In this document: in pieces, positions 17,805-25,647 of the stretch
How positions within the stretch are numbered: position 1 is the first letter of the stretch
How the letters are laid out: every line of letters starts with the position of its first letter
NCBI RefSeq assembly: GCF_017742835.1
Contig: NZ_CP072392.1
Coordinates: forward strand, 5,084,180 to 5,148,179
Reading direction: 5' to 3'
Source: Aquabacter sp. L1I39
GTDB taxonomy: Bacteria > Pseudomonadota > Alphaproteobacteria > Rhizobiales > Xanthobacteraceae
DNA length: 64,000 nt
Position numbers and translations under genes: made by a program
Notes under the pieces: generated by a model
Told to the model about the DNA's origin: nothing
What the model saw: the letters and a program-made list of their open reading frames with translations, nothing else
The model's database searches: none

Positions 17805-18257
17805 TCAAGCGGCAGCAGGCAGGGGATGCTGCATGCGGGAGGCCACTGCGAGGCGGTTCCACAGATTGATGGCCCCGATCGCAACAACCAGCCGGGCAAT
17901 GTCGCCGTCCGAGAATTCCGCCTTGGCCGCGGCATAGGCGGCGTCGGGGATGCCGGTGTCGGCGACCAGCGTCACCGCCTCCGTCCATTCCAGCAAGGCC
18001 CGGTCATGGGCATCGAAGAAGGGCGATTCCCGCCAGGCGCAGACCAGATGGAGCATCTGCGGGTCGAGGCCATCGGCCAGCGCCTCCTTCACATGCATGT
18101 CCACGCAAAAGGCGCAGCCATTGATCTGGGACGCCCGCAGCTTCAGGAGGTGCAGGTCGCGCTTGGACAGGCCCGACTTCAGCACCGCTCCCTCCAGCCC
18201 GCGCATGGCCTGGTAGAGATCGGGCGCCAGGGCGGCGATGTTCATACGGGACGACAT
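17805..18257 (-). CDS. AhpD-like / carboxymuconolactone decarboxylase-family protein
   Basis: This 150-residue protein has the alkylhydroperoxidase AhpD core. The redox motif CAFCVDMH (CxxCxxxH) sits in SQINGCAFCVDMHVKEAL, and the C-terminal half has AINLWNRLAVASRM, typical of this subfamily. Such proteins reduce peroxides through the cysteine pair or act on small carbonyl compounds. The start at 18257 follows GGAGG with good spacing; longer in-frame extensions look non-coding. The divergent neighbour is an Rrf2-type regulator, and a short inverted repeat lies between them. A peroxide or nitrosative-stress role is plausible but not shown by sequence alone. Confidence 0.87.
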   Translation of the reverse strand: MSSRMNIAALAPDLYQAMRGLEGAVLKSGLSKRDLHLLKLRASQINGCAFCVDMHVKEALADGLDPQMLHLVCAWRESPFFDAHDRALLEWTEAVTLVADTGIPDAAYAAAKAEFSDGDIARLVVAIGAINLWNRLAVASRMQHPLPAAA

Positions 18258-18293
18258 GGAAACCTCCGTTAAAGTGGGCCTGAGCCCTATTCG

Positions 18294-18310
18294 TGGATAT
18301 TTCTTATCCA
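18294..18310. promoter_or_regulatory. Candidate Rrf2-family operator
   Basis: The inverted repeat TGGATA (18294-18299) / TATCCA (18305-18310), with a 5-bp AT-rich spacer, lies between the AhpD-like gene and the Rrf2-type gene. Its size and composition resemble known Rrf2-family sites. Binding by the adjacent regulator is inferred from position only. Confidence 0.5.
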
Positions 18311-18350
18311 TGATTTGAGCAGAGCACAAACGCGAATCCGGGAGCGGCGC

Positions 18351-18845
18351 ATGCGGCGCATGAGCGATGGGGTGGAGGCGGCACTGCATTGCGCGCTGGT
18401 TCTGGCGGGCCTGCCGGCGGGAAAGGTGTTGCCGGGCAAGGCGCTGGCCGAGATGCACGGGGTCTCGGAGACCTATCTCCTCAAGCACCTGCGGCAGCTC
18501 GCCGCGGCCGGGCTCATCGATGCCTTGCCCGGCCCGCGCGGCGGCTATCGCCTCGCCCGCGCCCCGGAGGCGACCACGCTCGCCGACATCGTGGAAGCCA
18601 TTGACGGCGCCGAGCCGGCCTTCGTGTGCCGGGAAATCCGCCGGCGCGGCCCCGGCAAGTCCAAGGACCCGTGCGTCTACAAGACCGACTGCTTCATCAA
18701 GCGCCGCATGCTGGCCGCCGAGGAGGCCTGGCGCGCGGTGTTGCGCCAGCAGACGCTGGCGGACCTCATGGCCGATGGCGAACGGCTCATCGACGCGGAA
18801 AACAAGGCGGCGGTGGAAGACTATGTGCGGAAGGCGCAGCGGTGA
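18351..18845 (+). CDS. Rrf2-family transcriptional regulator
   Basis: This 164-residue winged-helix protein of the Rrf2 group (relatives IscR, NsrR, CymR) has its HTH in GKALAEMHGVSETYLLKHLR and the wing in LPGPRGGYRLAR. Three cysteines follow in FVCREIRRRGPG...DPCVYKTDCFI, the position where other family members bind an Fe-S cluster or sense redox state. The ATG at 18351 has GGGAG six bases upstream, and another ATG at 18360 is possible. It is divergent from the AhpD-like gene, with a candidate operator between them. It probably represses that gene until an oxidant, NO or related signal arrives. The signal is not determined. Confidence 0.87.
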   Translation: MRRMSDGVEAALHCALVLAGLPAGKVLPGKALAEMHGVSETYLLKHLRQLAAAGLIDALPGPRGGYRLARAPEATTLADIVEAIDGAEPAFVCREIRRRGPGKSKDPCVYKTDCFIKRRMLAAEEAWRAVLRQQTLADLMADGERLIDAENKAAVEDYVRKAQR

Positions 18846-18857
18846 GCGGCAAACGCC

Positions 18858-19325
18858 CTATTCCACCGTCTGGCAGACATCCACCCAGATGGCGCCGGTG
18901 AGCTCCGCCATGCGCTCCGGCGCGATGCGCACCATGGCGTTGCCAGCGCCGGCGGCGGGCATCACCTCGTCGAAGGCACGGAGCGCCACGTCGCAATAGA
19001 CCTTGAGGCCCGTCGGCAGGCCGAAGGGGCAGACCCCGCCCACGGGGTGGCCGGTGAGTGCCGCCACTTCCTCCTGGCCGAGCATGCGGGGCTTGGCGCC
19101 CAGGGCCGCCTTGGCCTTCTTGTTGTCGAGCCGGGAATCACCGCGGGCCACCACCAGCACCACCTCCTCGCCAATGCGCAGCGACAGCGTCTTGGCGATC
19201 TGGGCGGGGGCGACGCCGAGGCTGGCGGCCGCTTCCGGCACCGTGGCGGTGCTGGTGGCCAATTCCTCGACGGTGATGTCGGGGGCATGCTCGGCAAAGA
19301 AGGCGCGCACGCTCTCAAGGCTCAT
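18858..19325 (-). CDS. YbaK/EbsC-type aminoacyl-tRNA deacylase
   Basis: This 155-residue YbaK/ProRS-editing-domain protein probably hydrolyses mischarged aminoacyl-tRNA such as Cys-tRNA-Pro or Ala-tRNA-Pro. The family lysine and glycine-rich core are seen in AQIAKTLSLRIGEEVVLVVA, DNKKAKAALGAKPRML and TGHPVGGVCPFGLP. The last is the conserved GGVxPFG signature. The start at 19325 gives a family-length protein beginning MSLESVRAFFAEHAPDITVE. Extending to 19409 would add a stretch unlike the family. It converges on the Rrf2 gene. The exact misacylated tRNA is not predictable without structural comparison. Confidence 0.88.
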   Translation of the reverse strand: MSLESVRAFFAEHAPDITVEELATSTATVPEAAASLGVAPAQIAKTLSLRIGEEVVLVVARGDSRLDNKKAKAALGAKPRMLGQEEVAALTGHPVGGVCPFGLPTGLKVYCDVALRAFDEVMPAAGAGNAMVRIAPERMAELTGAIWVDVCQTVE

Positions 19326-19412
19326 GGAAACGCTCCGGGCAAGGAATTCGCAAGCAAGGATTTGGCGGGCAAGGATTTGGCCCGTGCTTACCCGATTCGG
19401 CGCGGGCAAAGG

Positions 19413-20504
19413 TCAGGGCAGGTTTTCCCGCAGGATGATCTCGATGCGCGGCGGCTCGACGCCGGCCAGCGGATCAAGCCCCGCCCGCACGTTGGAAAAG
19501 AGCGTGGCGATGCTGGCGAGCGCGCCTTGCGGGCTCTGGGTGATGACCGCGTCCATGGTGCCGTCCAGCAGCAAGGCGCGGGTGTCGGGGGTCAGGCCAT
19601 GGCCCACGAACACCACCTCCCCCTCCCGCCGCATCTCCTTCAGCGCCCGCCCGACACCGGCCGCGCCGCCGCCAATATTGTAGAGGCCGGACAGGTCGGG
19701 ATGCTGGGCGAGGAATTGCCGGGTCTGGCGATAATTCTGCGCCTCGTCGTCCTGCCCCTCGCGCAGGCCCACCACCTCGATCTGCGGAAACATCTCCTGG
19801 AACAGGTGCAGGAAGCCCATCTCGCGCTCCTCATGGGCGCGGTAGGAGAGCGAGCCGGCGATCATGGCGACCTTGGCCGGCCGGTTGCCGACGAAGCGGG
19901 CGATCAGATAGGCGGCGGTACGGCCCGCCGAGCGGTTGTCGAGGCCGAAATAGGCGAGGCGCCGCGTGCCCGCCACATCCGAAATCAGGGTGGCGCAGGG
20001 CACGCCCTTCTCGGCCAGCCGGTTCACCGCCTCGCGCACGGCCGGGTGCTCCAGCGCCATGAAGACGAGGCCATCGGCGGTGCGCCCGTGCTGGAGCAAG
20101 GCGCGCGCGAGCAGTTCGGGATTGAAGCTCTTGATGTATTCGACGCGGCAGGAGATGTGCGCCGCCTCCAGCATGGGCGTGCTTTCCGCCAGCATGCGGC
20201 CGAGCATGGTGATGAAGCGATTGGTGCCCGCCGGCAGCAGCACCACGATGCGCAGCGGCTTGAGGCCCGGCGCCAGCAGAGGCGCCGGCAGATCGGCGGG
20301 ATAGCCCAGCTCCGCCACCGCCTGGAGCACCTTCTGCACCGTGCCCGCCCGCACGCCGGGGCGGCGATTGAGCACCCGGTCCACGGTGGCGGTGGAGACA
20401 CCCGCCCGCCGCGCCACGTCGGGAATGCGGGCCATGCGGCGGGCGGCGGCGTCCTCGCCCCCTGCCGTTTCGTCACCCTCTGCCGCAACTTGATCGGAAC
20501 ACAT
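19413..20504 (-). CDS. LacI-family repressor of the TRAP/RuBisCO-like locus
   Basis: This protein of about 363 residues has a LacI HTH (ARIPDVARRAGVSTATVDRV, then hinge AELGYPADLPAPLL) preceded by about 24 low-complexity residues. A periplasmic-binding-protein-like sensor domain follows (LRIVVLLPAGTNRFITMLGR...GLDNRSAGRTAAYLIARFVG). The motif NIGGGAAGVGRAL and the C-terminal IEIILRENLP are normal for sugar-responsive LacI members. Starts at ATG 20504 or TTG 20507 are equivalent in length. It is divergent from the TRAP binding protein, and the shared region holds two inverted repeats. By family it should repress the catabolic genes until the imported sugar acid or a product binds. Confidence 0.88.
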   Translation of the reverse strand: MCSDQVAAEGDETAGGEDAAARRMARIPDVARRAGVSTATVDRVLNRRPGVRAGTVQKVLQAVAELGYPADLPAPLLAPGLKPLRIVVLLPAGTNRFITMLGRMLAESTPMLEAAHISCRVEYIKSFNPELLARALLQHGRTADGLVFMALEHPAVREAVNRLAEKGVPCATLISDVAGTRRLAYFGLDNRSAGRTAAYLIARFVGNRPAKVAMIAGSLSYRAHEEREMGFLHLFQEMFPQIEVVGLREGQDDEAQNYRQTRQFLAQHPDLSGLYNIGGGAAGVGRALKEMRREGEVVFVGHGLTPDTRALLLDGTMDAVITQSPQGALASIATLFSNVRAGLDPLAGVEPPRIEIILRENLP

Positions 20505-20521
20505 CAAAACACATCAGTCTT

Positions 20522-20575
20522 TCGATTTGACAGGACAAGCTCAAAACCTATTGTTCCATCAAATCGACGGAACAA
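20522..20575. promoter_or_regulatory. Candidate LacI operators upstream of the TRAP operon
   Basis: Two perfect inverted repeats lie between the LacI gene and the TRAP binding protein. TTGTTCC (20551-20557) pairs with GGAACAA (20569-20575), spaced 11 bp. TCGATTTGA (20522-20530) pairs with TCAAATCGA (20559-20567). The second arm of one sits inside the first, giving a compact overlapping array about 35 bp from the start at 20610. Assignment to the LacI protein is positional. Confidence 0.55.
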
Positions 20576-20609
20576 TCCATCAAAAAACACCAATATTCGG
20601 GAGGCTGTG

Positions 20610-21623
20610 ATGTATCCGCTGTCGCGCCGCGCATTCCTGGGCTCTGCCGCCGCTCTGTCCGCCGCCGCCACCATCGGCATGCCGCGCATCGCTCGCGCCG
20701 CGGAATATGAGCTGAAATATGCCAACAACCTCCCCCTCTCCCATCCCCTGAACATCCGCGCCCAGCAGGCGGCGGAGCGGGTGGCGGCCGAGACCAAGGG
20801 CCAGGTGGAAATCAAGATCTTCCCCAACAATCAGTTGGGCGGCGACACCGACATGCTGGCGCAGGTGCGCTCCGGCGGCGTCACCTTCTTCACCCCCTCG
20901 GCGCTGGTGATCGCGACGCTGGTTCCGGTGGCCGCCATCAATGCGGTGGGCTTTGCCTTCGCCGATTATGACCAGGTCTGGAAGGCCATGGACGGCCCGG
21001 TGGGCACTCTGGTGCGCAATGCCATCGCCAAGTCCGGCCTCTATGCCTTCGAGAAGATGTGGGACAATGGCTTCCGCCAGAACACCACGTCCAACCGCCC
21101 CATCACCACGGCCAAGGACATGGACGGGCTGAAGATCCGCGTGCCGGTGAGCCCGCTCTCCATCTCCATGTTCAAGGCCCTGGGTGCCGCGCCGACCTCG
21201 CTGCAATTCTCCGAGGTCTATTCCTCGCTCCAGACCCGCATCGTGGACGCGCAGGAAAATCCCCTGCCCATCATCCAGGTGGCCAAGCTCTATGAGGTGC
21301 AGAAATACTGCTCCCTCTCCAACCACATCTGGGACGGCTATTGGTTCATCGCCAATGGCCGCGCCTGGCGCGAACTGCCGGCGGACCTGCAGAAGGTGGT
21401 GTCGGGGGCCATCAATGACGCGGGCCTCGCCCAGCGCGGCGACATCAAGAAGCTGAACGAGAACGTCCAGTCGGACCTGGAATCCAAGGGCCTGACCTTC
21501 AACAAGGTCGACCCGGCGAGCTTCCGCCAGAAGCTGCGCGACAACGGCTTTTATACCGAGTGGAAGGGCCGCTTCGGCGACGAGGCCTGGGCGCTGCTGG
21601 AAGGCGCGGTGGGCAAGCTCTGA
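20610..21623 (+). CDS. TRAP transporter solute-binding protein (DctP family)
   Basis: This 337-residue periplasmic binding protein belongs to a tripartite ATP-independent (TRAP) importer. It has a Tat-type signal peptide, SRRAFLGSAAALSAAATIGM ending near ARAAEYEL. The mature part shows DctP features: FFTPSALVIATLVPVAAINA, the conserved GLKIRVP and the ligand-arginine region LQTRIVDAQENPLPIIQ. Such proteins usually bind organic or sugar acids, with the arginine holding the carboxylate. The ATG at 20610 follows GGGAGG. It is the first gene of the locus, divergent from LacI, and a strong hairpin lies just downstream (21627-21670). The ligand is probably the compound handled by the downstream RuBisCO-like and kinase enzymes. 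Confidence 0.92.
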   Translation: MYPLSRRAFLGSAAALSAAATIGMPRIARAAEYELKYANNLPLSHPLNIRAQQAAERVAAETKGQVEIKIFPNNQLGGDTDMLAQVRSGGVTFFTPSALVIATLVPVAAINAVGFAFADYDQVWKAMDGPVGTLVRNAIAKSGLYAFEKMWDNGFRQNTTSNRPITTAKDMDGLKIRVPVSPLSISMFKALGAAPTSLQFSEVYSSLQTRIVDAQENPLPIIQVAKLYEVQKYCSLSNHIWDGYWFIANGRAWRELPADLQKVVSGAINDAGLAQRGDIKKLNENVQSDLESKGLTFNKVDPASFRQKLRDNGFYTEWKGRFGDEAWALLEGAVGKL

Positions 21624-21626
21624 TCC

Positions 21627-21670
21627 GGCGGGGGCGCCAAAGTCTTCGTCACCGGGCGCGGCGCCCCGCC
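21627..21670 (+). terminator. Stable hairpin after the TRAP binding-protein gene
   Basis: GGCGGGGGCGCC (21627-21638) pairs with GGCGCCCCGCC (21660-21670), with one bulged G and a 21-nt loop, starting 3 nt after the stop codon. There is no U run, so it may act less as a full terminator and more as a 3' stabiliser. That would leave the binding-protein mRNA more abundant than the permease mRNA. The remaining 220 bp up to the permease hold no recognisable gene. Confidence 0.5.
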
Positions 21671-21890
21671 AAGATTGCCCCGATCTTCCCCAAGGTCATT
21701 CATGACTATTGCCTCGTCACGTGCGGGGTGCAGGGAAAGAACGCGCCAAGGTCCGGAATCTGGAACGGCACGGCTCAACTTCCCTTTGGTCATGCGGGAC
21801 TTTTCCGGCCAGGTGCTTTCCATCTGGTCGGCTCCGGTTCTAAGACGCAGCATCGCGCAAGAACCGAAGCAATCAATCTGGAGGACGCCC

Positions 21891-23774
21891 ATGTCCGGCC
21901 CCCATGCCGGCGCCACCCCGCTCGAGGTGCGCCAAACCGGAGCCCTTGGCCTGATCGACCTGTTCGACAAGGCCCTTGGTTTCCTCCTGGAGACCGTCGT
22001 CGCCGCCCTGGTGGTGGCGGAGATCGTCATCCTGCTCGCGGGCGTCGTCTCCCGCTATGTGATGCACGCCCCCCTCGTCTGGTCGGACGAGCTCGCCTCC
22101 ATCCTGTTCCTGTGGCTGTCCATGCTGGGCGCCGTGGTGGCGCTGCGCCGCTCCGAGCACATGCGCATGGCCGCGCTGCTCACCCGCGTGAAGGCCGGCA
22201 CCGCCGCCTTGCTGGAGGGCGCGGCGCTCACCGCGCCGCTGGCCTTCCTGCTGCTCATCCTCCACCCGGCCATTGAATATGCGCAGGAGGAAGGCTTCAT
22301 CGTCACGCCGGCGCTGGAGATTTCCAATTCCTGGCGCGCCTCCGCCATTCCGGTGGGCGTCGGGCTGATGCTGGTGGTCACGCTCATCCGGCTGATCAAG
22401 CTGCGCGCGCCGCGCATGGTGCTGACCGCGCTGGCGCTGACCGCCGCCATCGTCGCCGCCTTCTGGCTGGCGGGGCCGCTCCTGAAGCCGCTCGGCCAGT
22501 GGAACCTCGTCATCTTCTTTGTCGGGCTGGTGGCGGCTTGCGTGCTCTCCGGCGTGCCCATTGCCTTTTCCTTCGCGCTCGCCACCTTCGCCTATCTGGC
22601 GCTCACCACCCGCACACCCATGCTGGTGATGGTGGGCCGGCTCGACGAGGGCATGAGCCATCTCATCCTGCTCGCGGTGCCGCTTTTCATCTTCCTCGGC
22701 GCGCTCATCGAGATGACCGGTATGGCGAAAGCCATGATCCAGTTCCTTGCGAGCCTGCTCGGTCATGTGCGCGGCGGCCTGTCCTATGTGCTCATCGGCG
22801 CCATGTATCTGGTGTCGGGCATTTCCGGCTCGAAGATCGCCGACATGGCGGCCATCGCCCCGGTCCTGTTCCCGGAAATGAAGAAGCGTGGCGCCCCTCC
22901 CGGCGATCTCGTCGCTTTGCTCTCCGCCACCGGCGCGCAGACCGAGACCATCCCGCCGTCCATCGTGCTCATCACCATCGGCTCGGTGACGGGCGTGTCC
23001 ATCGCCGCCCTCTTCACCGGCGGCATGCTACCCGCCGTGGTGCTCGGCGCGACGCTGTGCACCGTGGTGTGGTGGCGCTATCGCAAGGAAGATCTGAGCC
23101 ATATCCGCAAGCCGCCGGCCAAGGAGATCGCCAAGCTCGCTTTCATCGCGGCGCCGGCCATCGCGCTCCCCTTCGTCATCCGCGCGGCGGTGGTGGAAGG
23201 GGTGGCCACCGCCACCGAAGTCTCCACCATCGGCATCGTCTATGCGGTTCTGGCTGGCCTGCTGCTCTATCGCCAGTTCGACTGGCGGCGCCTGAAGCCC
23301 ATGCTGGTGGAGACGGCGTCCCTCACCGGCGCCATCATCTTCATCGTCGGCTGCGCCACCTCCATGGCCTGGGGCCTCACCCAGTCCGGCTTCTCACAGA
23401 ATCTGGCCAAGGCCATGGGGTCCATCCCCGGCGGCAGCGCCGGCTTCATGGCCATTTCCATCGTCGCCTTCGTGATCCTGGGCAGCGTGCTGGAGGGCAT
23501 TCCCGCCATCGTGCTGTTCGGCCCCCTGCTCTTTCCCATCGCCAAGGCCGTGGGCATCCACGAGGTGCACTATGCCATGGTGGTCATCTTCGCCATGGGC
23601 ATCGGCCTCTTCGCCCCGCCCTTCGGCGTTGGCTATTACGGCGCCTGCGCCATTTCCAAGATCCATCCCGACGAAGGCCTCAAGCACATCTGGGGCTATG
23701 TGGCGGCGCTCCTGGTGGGCCTGGTGATCGTCGCCGCCGTGCCGTGGATCTCCATCGGATTCCTGCGTTTCTAA
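21891..23774 (+). CDS. TRAP transporter permease, fused DctQ-DctM
   Basis: This 627-residue inner-membrane protein joins the small DctQ-like subunit (about residues 20-190, four helices, motif VWSDELASILFLWLSMLGAV) to the large DctM-like subunit (about 200-620). The DctM half has the motifs VPLFIFLGALIEMTGMAKAM, SGSKIADMAAIAPVL and the C-terminal GLFAPPFGVGYYGACAISK. The fusion is a recognised TRAP variant. The ATG at 21891 follows GGAGG. Together with the binding protein at 20610 it makes a sodium- or proton-coupled organic-acid importer. The VOC gene begins 19 bp downstream, consistent with one transcript. Confidence 0.93.
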   Translation: MSGPHAGATPLEVRQTGALGLIDLFDKALGFLLETVVAALVVAEIVILLAGVVSRYVMHAPLVWSDELASILFLWLSMLGAVVALRRSEHMRMAALLTRVKAGTAALLEGAALTAPLAFLLLILHPAIEYAQEEGFIVTPALEISNSWRASAIPVGVGLMLVVTLIRLIKLRAPRMVLTALALTAAIVAAFWLAGPLLKPLGQWNLVIFFVGLVAACVLSGVPIAFSFALATFAYLALTTRTPMLVMVGRLDEGMSHLILLAVPLFIFLGALIEMTGMAKAMIQFLASLLGHVRGGLSYVLIGAMYLVSGISGSKIADMAAIAPVLFPEMKKRGAPPGDLVALLSATGAQTETIPPSIVLITIGSVTGVSIAALFTGGMLPAVVLGATLCTVVWWRYRKEDLSHIRKPPAKEIAKLAFIAAPAIALPFVIRAAVVEGVATATEVSTIGIVYAVLAGLLLYRQFDWRRLKPMLVETASLTGAIIFIVGCATSMAWGLTQSGFSQNLAKAMGSIPGGSAGFMAISIVAFVILGSVLEGIPAIVLFGPLLFPIAKAVGIHEVHYAMVVIFAMGIGLFAPPFGVGYYGACAISKIHPDEGLKHIWGYVAALLVGLVIVAAVPWISIGFLRF

Positions 23775-23793
23775 CCGACCCTCGAGGTGCGTC

Positions 23794-24333
23794 ATGAGCC
23801 GATTTTTCGGCGAGATCCGGCAAGCCGGCTATGTGGTGGAAGATATCGAAGCCGCCATGGATTATTGGAGCCGCGTGCTGGGCATCGGCCCGTGGTTCTA
23901 CAATCCGCGCGTGCCGATCGTGAACTACACCTATCGTGGCGAACCCTATGAGGTGCACAATTCGGTGGCGCTGGCCAATTCCGGGCCGCTCCAGATGGAG
24001 CTGATCCAGATCCGGAACGACGCGCCCTCCATGTATCGCGACTTCCTGAAGGCAGGGCGCACCGGCCTCCAGCACGTGGCCTACTGGACCAAAAATTACG
24101 ACGAAGACCTCGCCCGCCTGCTCGCCCAGGGCTTCAAGCCGGCCATGAGCGGGGAAGTGGGCGAGAAGGGCCGCTTCATCTATTTCGACACCGAATATCA
24201 TCCCGGCACGGTGATTGAATTGTCCGAAGTGGCGGGGCCGAAGGGCAAGCTGTTCAAGCTCATCCGCGAGGCCTCCATCGGCTGGGACGGCACCGACCCG
24301 GTGCGTCCCTTCCCCGATCTCGCCACCCTCTGA
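23794..24333 (+). CDS. VOC-superfamily (glyoxalase-fold) protein
   Basis: This 179-residue protein has a vicinal-oxygen-chelate fold. The two beta-alpha-beta-beta-beta modules are visible as IRQAGYVVEDIEAAMDYWSR...LQMELIQ and LQHVAYWTKNYDEDLARLLA...GTVIELSE. Likely metal ligands by alignment of the strands are Gln in RQAGY, Glu in QMEL, His in LQHVAYW and Glu in VIELSE, a Q-E-H-E set rather than H-E-H-E. VOC enzymes include epimerases, isomerases, lyases and dioxygenases. Placement between a TRAP permease and a RuBisCO-like gene (9-bp gap downstream) suggests it isomerises or opens the imported sugar acid or an intermediate. No specific reaction can be assigned. Confidence 0.85.
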   Translation: MSRFFGEIRQAGYVVEDIEAAMDYWSRVLGIGPWFYNPRVPIVNYTYRGEPYEVHNSVALANSGPLQMELIQIRNDAPSMYRDFLKAGRTGLQHVAYWTKNYDEDLARLLAQGFKPAMSGEVGEKGRFIYFDTEYHPGTVIELSEVAGPKGKLFKLIREASIGWDGTDPVRPFPDLATL

Positions 24334-24342
24334 GGCCCCGAC

Positions 24343-25647
24343 ATGAGCGCCCCCGATCGCACGATCGGCGCCGGCGGGGAGGCCACGCGCTTCTCCGCCT
24401 CCTATCTCATCGAGACCCCGTTCGCCCCGGAAAAGGTGGCGGAGGTGATGGCCGGGGAGCAATCCTGCGGCACCTTCACCCGCGTCCATGGCGAGACCGA
24501 CGCCCTGCGCGAACGCGCCCGCGCCGAAGTGACGGCCATCGAGGATTTGGGGCAGGTTTCCGAACCGAGCCTCCCCAACGCATACCTTGCCAAGCGCAGC
24601 ACCCAAGGCCCCTATCGCCGCGCCCGCGTGCACCTGTCCTTCCCCATCGCGAATGTGGGGCCGAACCTGCCGACGCTTGCGGCGACGGTGGCCGGCAATC
24701 TCTATGATCTCGGCGAAGTCACCGGCCTGCGGCTGGAAACCGTCACCTTGCCCCCCGCCTTCCGCGCCGCCTTCGACCTGCCCCGCCAGGGGGTGGCCGG
24801 CACGCGCCGGCTGACGGGGGTGGCGGAGGGGCCGCTGGTGGGCTCCATCATCAAGCCCAATGTGGGCCTCTCGGCGGAAGAGACCGGCGCACTGGTGGGG
24901 GACCTGTGTGCCGCCGGCCTCGACTTCATCAAGGATGACGAAATCTCCGCCGACCCCGCTTATGCCCCCCTTGCGGTACGCATTCCGGCGGTCATGGCCC
25001 GCGTGCGCGCCCATGAGGACCGCACCGGCAAGCATGTGATGGTGGCCTTCAACATCACCGACGAGACCGACGCCATGCGCCGGCATGCGGATCTGGTGGC
25101 GAAGGAAGGCGGCTCGTGCGTCATGGCCTCGCTGAACTGGTGCGGCTTTTCCGCCATCCAGACTCTCCGGCGCAGCACGGATCTGGCCTTGCACGGCCAC
25201 CGCAACGGCTTCGGCGCCCTCTCCCGCCATCCGCTGCTGGGCATGGGCTATGACGCCTACCAGGTGCTCTGGCGCCTGACCGGCGTCGACCACATGCATG
25301 TGCATGGCCTGGAAGGAAAGTTCGCGCAGGAGGATGAGGAAGTCATTTCCGGCGCCCGCGCCAGCCTCACGCGGCTGGCCGGCGCGGTGGACGACCGGGT
25401 GATGCCCGCCTTCTCCTCCGGCCAATGGGCCGGCACCGTGCCGGCCACCTGGAACGCCATTGGCGAGATGGACCTGCTCTTCATGTCGGGGGGCGGCATC
25501 ATGGCCCATCCCGGCGGGCCGGCGGCGGGCGTCACCTCCATCCGACAGGCCTTCGCGGCGGTGGCGGCGGGGCAGTCGCTGGACGAGGCGGCACGCAGCG
25601 CGCCGGAACTTGCGGCGGCACTGGCCTTCTTCGGGGCGCGCGGCTGA
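24343..25647 (+). CDS. RuBisCO-like protein (form IV relative)
   Basis: This 434-residue protein has the large-subunit RuBisCO fold but is not a canonical carboxylase. Key positions, by comparison with spinach numbering, are Lys171 (K175, in GSIIKPNVGLS), Asn173 where K177 is expected, Lys197/Asp199/Glu200 (the carbamylated K201, D203 and E204, in GLDFIKDDE), His286-Arg287 (H294-R295), His319 (H327) and Lys326 (K334, loop 6). The phosphate-site glycines MSGGGIMAHPGG are also present. Most of the metal and enolisation machinery is therefore kept, which points to an enolase-, isomerase- or decarboxylase-type reaction on a phosphorylated sugar acid. It overlaps the start of the DUF1537 kinase. 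RuBisCO-like/DUF1537 pairs are known in D-apionate (3-oxo-isoapionate 4-phosphate) catabolism, but ApnL/ApnO partners are not seen here. Confidence 0.92.
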   Translation: MSAPDRTIGAGGEATRFSASYLIETPFAPEKVAEVMAGEQSCGTFTRVHGETDALRERARAEVTAIEDLGQVSEPSLPNAYLAKRSTQGPYRRARVHLSFPIANVGPNLPTLAATVAGNLYDLGEVTGLRLETVTLPPAFRAAFDLPRQGVAGTRRLTGVAEGPLVGSIIKPNVGLSAEETGALVGDLCAAGLDFIKDDEISADPAYAPLAVRIPAVMARVRAHEDRTGKHVMVAFNITDETDAMRRHADLVAKEGGSCVMASLNWCGFSAIQTLRRSTDLALHGHRNGFGALSRHPLLGMGYDAYQVLWRLTGVDHMHVHGLEGKFAQEDEEVISGARASLTRLAGAVDDRVMPAFSSGQWAGTVPATWNAIGEMDLLFMSGGGIMAHPGGPAAGVTSIRQAFAAVAAGQSLDEAARSAPELAAALAFFGARG

